This document shows positions 59,847-64,000 of a stretch of DNA of 64,000 bases, piece by piece. The notes below the pieces were generated by a model. The model had not been told where the DNA came from. It did no database searches and worked only from the letters and a program-made list of their open reading frames with translations. A program made the position numbers and the translations under genes. The stretch covers positions 18,308 through 82,307 of the forward strand of contig JBATKU010000735.1 of the NCBI GenBank assembly GCA_049669725.1, given 5' to 3'. Every line of letters begins with the position of its first letter. Position 1 is the first letter of the stretch. Origin of the DNA: JAFDCJ01 sp049669725. Lineage in GTDB: Bacteria; Desulfobacterota; Desulfobacteria; Desulfobacterales; JAFDCJ01.

Positions 59847-60151
59847 TGGCAGATCAGACCCCCAATTTAGGCTCAGTTGTGATTAGTCGGAGAGTGATAG
59901 GTGGCTGCACAGAATAAGAGCCTGCGATAGCTGGTTTATAGAAGCAAATTTTCACAGGCCAAACAAAAAGGCAGAGCCGCTAACAGACTCTGCCTTTCGT
60001 TTGGTTATGTTGAGCTTGAAACGACTTTTCCCCAAATGGGGCCGAGTCATGTAATTAATAATTGGGGCCGCAAGCCTGGTAATCGGTTCCAGCAACGCCA
60101 AACTTGCAATAAATAATAGTAGAAAATCATCTTTAAAAGAGTGACCCTAAT
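59847..60151. other. Convergent intergenic region
   Basis: Between the fused permease and the convergent kbp-like gene are 305 bases without a gene. A clear terminator sits at 59966-59997. The rest contains CCCCAAATGGGGCC and a further GGGGCC; I saw no riboswitch fold I could support. Confidence 0.4.
59966..59997. terminator. Terminator of the TAXI-TRAP operon
   Basis: AAAGGCAGAG and its exact complement enclose an 11-base loop, with A-run on the left and T-run on the right, so it can terminate transcripts from both sides. Confidence 0.8.
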
Positions 60152-60583
60152 TCAATCTAACGGTATCCGGATTTTTTGGCCTACAAAAATAAGATCCGGA
60201 TCCTTGATAACTTCACGGTTGGCCTCAAATATTCGCGGATAATCCATCGCATTGCCGTAATACGTTTTGGCCAGCGCAGATAAGGTGTCACCCTTCTTGA
60301 TGACGTAGTATTCAATCTTGATTTCCTGGGCAGGGCTATTCAGGTTCCCAACTTTCACTTCTGATACACCTCTGACATTGCCGGCAATAAGCACCGTTTT
60401 CTCCATGGCTTCCAGGCTTTCGGCATCGCCGGACAGTGATACGACCCCGTCTTCAAAATGAACGTCGAGATTCTTGACGCCTGGGTTAGTGGCTTCAATG
60501 TGTTTTTTTATTTTCTCCGCAGCCTCTTCATCTCGGTTGAAAAGTTTGTTGCCGATCTCCTTAACAAAATCAAACAGACCCAT
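60152..60583 (-). CDS. BON-LysM protein, Kbp (YgaU)-like
   Basis: The 143-residue protein matches E. coli Kbp end to end: N-terminal MGLFDFVKEIGNKLF, a BON domain (about 20-80, VSLSGDAESLEAMEKTVL) and a LysM domain (about 90-142, VIKKGDTLSALAKTYYGN…GQKIRIP). Kbp is a cytosolic potassium-binding protein that changes shape with K+. A GGAGG site is present. It may belong to a set of stress proteins here (DUF533 and dodecin nearby). Confidence 0.87.
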   Translation of the reverse strand: MGLFDFVKEIGNKLFNRDEEAAEKIKKHIEATNPGVKNLDVHFEDGVVSLSGDAESLEAMEKTVLIAGNVRGVSEVKVGNLNSPAQEIKIEYYVIKKGDTLSALAKTYYGNAMDYPRIFEANREVIKDPDLIFVGQKIRIPLD

Positions 60584-60716
60584 TTTCGCACCTCCTTGTA
60601 TTTTTTGTAAGAATTAGGTTTTCCTTTTTTTTATGCTACGAAACTGCAATTCAACCCTATGGTATACCCCCTGCGACCTAACCGCCATGCCGCTCCCCGC
60701 CTCTCCATGGGGCTTA

Positions 60717-61496
60717 TTAGGCAAATCCCATGAGCCGATGCAGACGACTGACGGTATCGGAATTAAGCTGGAGCTCTGCAGCCAGAGTCTGCATGTATTC
60801 TTTTTCTGCCGGTGTATCAACCTCGATTGACAGCAGGGAAGCCGCATATACTTGTGCACCGAGTTCTTCACTGGTCACCTTCCGGGTGATCGCATCAAGA
60901 TCAATCGGCTTGCCCATTTCCTGTAAAATGAAGCTGCGCCCTTCATCATCAGCACCAATTTCTTCAAGCTTGCCGGTGATTCGCTCGATTTCCGATGGAC
61001 CAATATGTCCATCGGCTTTGGCTGCATTGATCATGGCCCGCAGGATCAGCTGAGCATTTTGTTGAAGTTCCTGCTCTTCGGTTTCATTTTCAGGATCACG
61101 CAAGCCCAGCGGCATCAGATGGGCCTCTGACGGCTGCGGTGGACGGTTCATGTTTTTTATGGCCGAGACAGCCAGACTGCCCAGCAGTCCCATCAGGCCC
61201 CCGCCGAGCGCGCCTCCTCGTGCAGCGTTGCCTTTGCCACCAAGCAGAGCCCCTGCCAGGGCGCCTATCCCGCCGCTTGCCATCCGGCCATTGCCAAAGA
61301 TCTGGCCGGCAATTTGCCCCAGGCTGCCTAAGCCCCCGCCGGACGATTCGGATTGACCTCCGCCCAAAAGATCGGACAGAAGGCCCCCCGGACCACCAAG
61401 ACCCTGATCGCCCATGGCATGTTGCAGGCGGTTTTTTCCGGAATGGGAGATGCCGGACGGCATCAACTGACCGAGAAGATCAGTGAAATCGGTCAT
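60717..61496 (-). CDS. DUF533/TerB-like protein (YebE family)
   Basis: The 259-residue protein has a Gly-rich, weakly hydrophobic N-terminal half (GGLGSLGQIAGQIFGNGR…GGLMGLLGSLAV), probably a membrane-interacting segment, and a TerB-like helical C-terminus (about 145-255) with AQLILRAMINAAKADGHIGPSE, the DUF533 signature with its Asp/His metal-like turn. The E. coli homologue YebE is an envelope-stress gene of unknown function. It ends about 130 bases before the BON-LysM gene, same strand. Confidence 0.82.
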   Translation of the reverse strand: MTDFTDLLGQLMPSGISHSGKNRLQHAMGDQGLGGPGGLLSDLLGGGQSESSGGGLGSLGQIAGQIFGNGRMASGGIGALAGALLGGKGNAARGGALGGGLMGLLGSLAVSAIKNMNRPPQPSEAHLMPLGLRDPENETEEQELQQNAQLILRAMINAAKADGHIGPSEIERITGKLEEIGADDEGRSFILQEMGKPIDLDAITRKVTSEELGAQVYAASLLSIEVDTPAEKEYMQTLAAELQLNSDTVSRLHRLMGFA

Positions 61497-61813
61497 AGTA
61501 GACCTCCTTTTTCTTGTTGGTTTGTTAATGTTGCTGAATTAAAGCAGATCAGGCGAACGATTTGGTGTATTTCCGGCGTCGGCGTCCGCAATACAGGTGG
61601 AGAGTTACAGAGAAATAAGAAGATTCATGTTGATTATCGAAAATGGACCCGGTTGTCGGATGCATATTTATTTTTCCGTTTTACGATCCCCAACCTCACC
61701 GACAGCTCCCCCGCGGCGTCTCAAACCAAGTTTTCGAATAAAATATTTGATGTCGGATAGCCGATTTGTTTTGCAAACAAAGTATTATGAGACTGACCCG
61801 ATATTCAGCAAAG

Positions 61814-62017
61814 CTAATCTTCGAGCACAAAGGTCACCTTCAGAAGCACCTTGTACTGCGCGATTTTTCCATTTTCTATATCGGCCTGTTGATCTTTAAC
61901 CCAAACACTCTTGACATTTTTTAATGTTTTGTTGGCGCGCGCAACGCCGGCGTTCAAGGCGTCATCAAAACTTTCTTTTGACGTAGCTGAAATTTCGGTA
62001 ATTTTGGCGACTGGCAT
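61814..62017 (-). CDS. Dodecin (flavin-storage protein)
   Basis: The 67-residue protein has the dodecin fold pattern: AKITEISATSKESFDDAL, then GVARANKTLKNVKSVWVKDQ with the flavin-stacking Trp (about 38), and IAQYKVLLKVTFVLED. Dodecins form 12-mers that bind and quench FMN or riboflavin. An AGGAGG site lies before the ATG. It is monocistronic, with 317 bases before DUF533. Confidence 0.9.
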   Translation of the reverse strand: MPVAKITEISATSKESFDDALNAGVARANKTLKNVKSVWVKDQQADIENGKIAQYKVLLKVTFVLED

Positions 62018-62846
62018 AACATCCTCCTTTCACAAAAGTACATCTAAGTTGCTTCGCTTATAAAATTGATGGAATTTCTAAGCAGAAATAATCCAGGTTG
62101 ACAAAATTGTACCACAATGCTGAAAAGATTAGCATGCGGGAGTAAATGTCAAGCCACCACTTAATCCAATTTCAAACCTGTTTTCATGCAGTTTTACGGA
62201 CCCATAGCCCCAAATAAGGCTACATTGTTGTGAGACATTTATAGCTATCCCAAAGTGGGCTTTTCTCTAAATTACATCGTCCGAACTAGGCTATTGAAAT
62301 CATAAATAATTAAGGTTGCGCCTTTTTCTTGGTTATAGACCCGGTTTTTAATCCGGTTGCGGCGGACGAGGGTTTAATTCCCCGCCCCTTGGGGCGTTTA
62401 AAATTTTCCGTTTGATACCCCGTTGCTTGCGGCGAGGCTGTTCATTATTGATGGTTGAATATTATGTATTTCCATTCCACAATTCGTCTGAATTGTGGAT
62501 TCCGGCTATTATAAGTCCAACCTATTGAAAAAGTTCATTTTCCATTCGCTAGTCTCAACTTTTTGCCCACCCCTCCTATATTCGATAAAGGCTTGGAAGG
62601 CACAATTTAGACCATTGGAAATACGATTAGACTCCCATACGTAATCCCCAATTTTGGAAGTTCAAGAATGTTGTCAAAATTTTTCGGTTTTGATAGATTG
62701 GCGCTGACTGAAGACTATTGGCAAGAGTGCTCGCTACTGATACCATCAATCTGCAATTATGGTGAAATTATGATTATCAAGAAAGCACAGGTTAACTTGA
62801 AACTTTAAGCCAATGGAAATCAGAGAAAGCGTAGGGCTAAGGAGAC
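62018..62846. other. 829-base non-coding, A/T-rich region with several hairpins
   Basis: No gene could be supported. The region holds a perfect 14-base palindrome CGCCCCTTGGGGCG (about 62385-62398), a neighbouring CCCCGTTGC…GCGGCGAGG stem, and a 10-bp stem TCCACAATTC/GAATTGTGGA at 62476-62499. These are typical of dispersed intergenic repeats. The last 100 bases carry the leader of the next gene. Confidence 0.45.
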
Positions 62847-63575
62847 ATGAACATGGAGGAAAACAACCATAGCGTTGCTACAGAGATGGCCAAAAAAAGA
62901 TTTGGGCTTTTGCAGGTCTTTGGCATAATAGTTATTGCCGTTCTTATTACCGCAGGGATAGCCATCATGGTGTTCAAAATCTACTTTTTCCCATCGGAAT
63001 TCAAACCTGTAACACTGAATCCTCAGGAGGAACAAGTTTTGACTGCCAAAATAGAAAACCTTGATTCAGTAGGAATTGCTGCCAATTCACATAAGAACGG
63101 CATTCCAAAGAAATCTTCCAAACCAGACCAGTTTAATCCAAATGCCTCTCTCGAACCGGAACCTTATAGTGAAAAAGGAATCAAAAGGGAGATAAATTTC
63201 ACTGAAAGGGAACTCAACGCATTACTTGCAAAGAATACGGATCTTGCAAAAAAATTGGCAATTGATTTATCTGACAACCTTATTAGTGCAAAGCTTCTAT
63301 TGCCTGTGGATGAAGATTTTCCTATACTTGGAGGTAAAATCCTCCGTGTCAAAACTGGAGTAGTTTTTGCTTACGCTAAGGGCAAACCTATCGTCATCCT
63401 TAAAGGTGTTACTATTATGGGTGTGCCCATACCAAATGCCTGGCTGGGAGGAATCAAAAATATAGATCTGGTTGAAGAATTTGGTTCCGATACGGGTTTC
63501 TGGAAATCTTTTTCGGATGGGGTTGAAGGCATCAAGATAGAAGAAGGTCTATTTAAATTAAAGCTAAAGGAATGA
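62847..63575 (+). CDS. Single-pass membrane protein with DUF2140-like periplasmic domain
   Basis: The 242-residue protein has a cytosolic tail (1-17), one helix (about 19-45) and an extracytoplasmic part. The later block TERELNALLAKNTDLAKKLAIDL, followed by SAKLLLPVDEDFPILGGKILRVKTGV and GVTIMGVPIPNAW, has the look of YpmS/DUF2140 lipid- or polymer-binding domains. Databases often give misleading enzyme names to such proteins. AAGGAG before the ATG fixes the start. It appears to be alone. Confidence 0.65.
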   Translation: MNMEENNHSVATEMAKKRFGLLQVFGIIVIAVLITAGIAIMVFKIYFFPSEFKPVTLNPQEEQVLTAKIENLDSVGIAANSHKNGIPKKSSKPDQFNPNASLEPEPYSEKGIKREINFTERELNALLAKNTDLAKKLAIDLSDNLISAKLLLPVDEDFPILGGKILRVKTGVVFAYAKGKPIVILKGVTIMGVPIPNAWLGGIKNIDLVEEFGSDTGFWKSFSDGVEGIKIEEGLFKLKLKE

Positions 63576-63648
63576 TAAGGAAACACTTGCGATCATGAAA
63601 GTTTTTTAATTTTCCAATGCATGGTTTTGCTGTCTCTTAGCGGATTTA

Positions 63649-63999
63649 TCAAAATTTGCGATAACCTCGAATCCAATTCTGAGATAACTGCTCATAAGTC
63701 TCATCTTGGCTGGGAATTTGGTGATATCCGAAAGATATGGTTTTTAGTCCGTAAGAGGCCATTTGTGCAACCCGACTTTCAAGAGGGTTAACTCGTAAAA
63801 TTTTAAAAATGTCATATCGCAGTTGGTCATGTTTCTCGGGGCTGTTGTTATTGCCGTGCTTCTCGCTGAAAAAAATAAATCTCGACCCTGTGCTCGTTTA
63901 GCATATTTACTATCGCGCAACGTAACGATCATTAGTCCTCGGTTTCCGGCAGCTATCCAAACATACACATCGGCTATTAGTGCTCGTTTTTATACTGCG
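63649..63999 (-). pseudogene. Frameshifted unidentified gene at the right edge
   Basis: Two protein-like frames on the minus strand join at a run of seven T (plus-strand A 63869-63875). Upstream, a frame open from about 63987 reads WIAAGNRGLMIVTLRDSKYA and continues to AQGRDLFF. Downstream in another frame it continues SEKHGNNNSPEKHDQLRYDI, then RVNPLESRVAQMASYGLKTI, and stops at 63649-63651. One added base in the run would fuse them. A further frame change seems needed near 63985. The family is not recognised. Confidence 0.45.
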
Positions 64000-64000
64000 C

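Noticed and set aside
59997..60110. Possible riboswitch (GGGGCCGCAAGCC… segment)
   Set aside because: Some resemblance to c-di-GMP riboswitch cores, but no consistent paired elements, and the region lies between convergent genes.
63829..64000. Plus-strand frame with hydrophobic start running off the right edge
   Set aside because: It is the complement of the frameshifted minus-strand gene, which has the more protein-like translation.
1..64000. CRISPR arrays, tRNA or rRNA genes, prophage or complete insertion sequences
   Set aside because: No regularly spaced repeats, cloverleaf sequences, transposase or phage structural genes were recognised by eye.

Overview
The window is chromosomal DNA with about 60 supportable genes. 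No rRNA, tRNA, CRISPR array or complete insertion sequence was recognised. The gene content suggests a marine or sediment Desulfobacterota (Desulfobacterales-like) bacterium: TRAP transporters, a B12-type radical SAM protein, LL-diaminopimelate aminotransferase, tryptophanase, AzlCD, an HDOD protein, double-PilZ and GGDEF signalling proteins, and many palindromic intergenic repeats. That taxonomic reading is inference; no marker gene settles it.

Layout. 0-5 kb: a LysM membrane protein, a LysE exporter, a double PilZ protein, an acyl-CoA synthetase and the scar of a TRAP operon (truncated dctP joined to the last codons of dctM). 5-13 kb: a radical SAM protein, a very large cyclase/ATPase/TPR regulator, a GNAT remnant, a QueG-like ferredoxin protein, azlCD and two ABM-fold proteins. 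13-19.8 kb: an ABC exporter, then a padR-MATE-ATPase operon, a small holin-like protein, an Ada-like alkyltransferase and a third ABM protein. 19.9-26 kb: a degenerate SDR, a predicted exported nickel superoxide dismutase, dapL with an Lrp regulator, DUF2461, an MBL hydrolase and ProC. 26.5-32 kb: a REC-GGDEF protein, an Arg/Asp-repeat secreted protein, an esterase, a secreted protein with a frameshifted small partner, and an HDOD protein; part of this stretch is AT-rich. 32-34.5 kb: a Tat-exported phytoene-desaturase-like oxidoreductase and a 2TM protein.

34.5-43.1 kb is the most distinctive block. A LytS/LytTR two-component pair, an ABC-2 exporter, an acyl carrier protein, a complete ketosynthase and a half-length ketosynthase-like protein with Gln at the nucleophile position lie in one tight operon. 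A convergent BtrH-like acyltransferase/HTH pair and a hotdog dehydratase follow. Together they look like a compact type II fatty-acid/polyketide-like pathway with its own regulator and exporter.

43-52.6 kb: tryptophanase preceded by a 52-codon small ORF and followed by a gene remnant, then a glycerophosphodiester utilisation module (cytosolic GDPD, ugpE-ugpA-ugpB leftward, ugpC plus a lipoprotein GDPD rightward) that also encloses a zinc-ribbon MscL. 52.8-54.3 kb: an orphan trpD-like gene lacking canonical PRPP motifs sits behind an evident trp leader peptide (three consecutive Trp codons) and tandem terminators. 54.4-60 kb: an SppA-like peptidase, a lipoprotein and a TAXI-TRAP transporter operon. 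60-64 kb: stress-type small proteins (BON-LysM, DUF533, dodecin), an anchored membrane protein and a frameshifted gene at the right edge.

Two cross-cutting observations. (1) A 130-147 bp long-hairpin repeat occurs twice, beside the TRAP scar and inside the trp leader transcript. (2) Several genes are reduced by internal deletion or shifted by one base in 7-nt homopolymers, which points either to real gene decay or to assembly errors.
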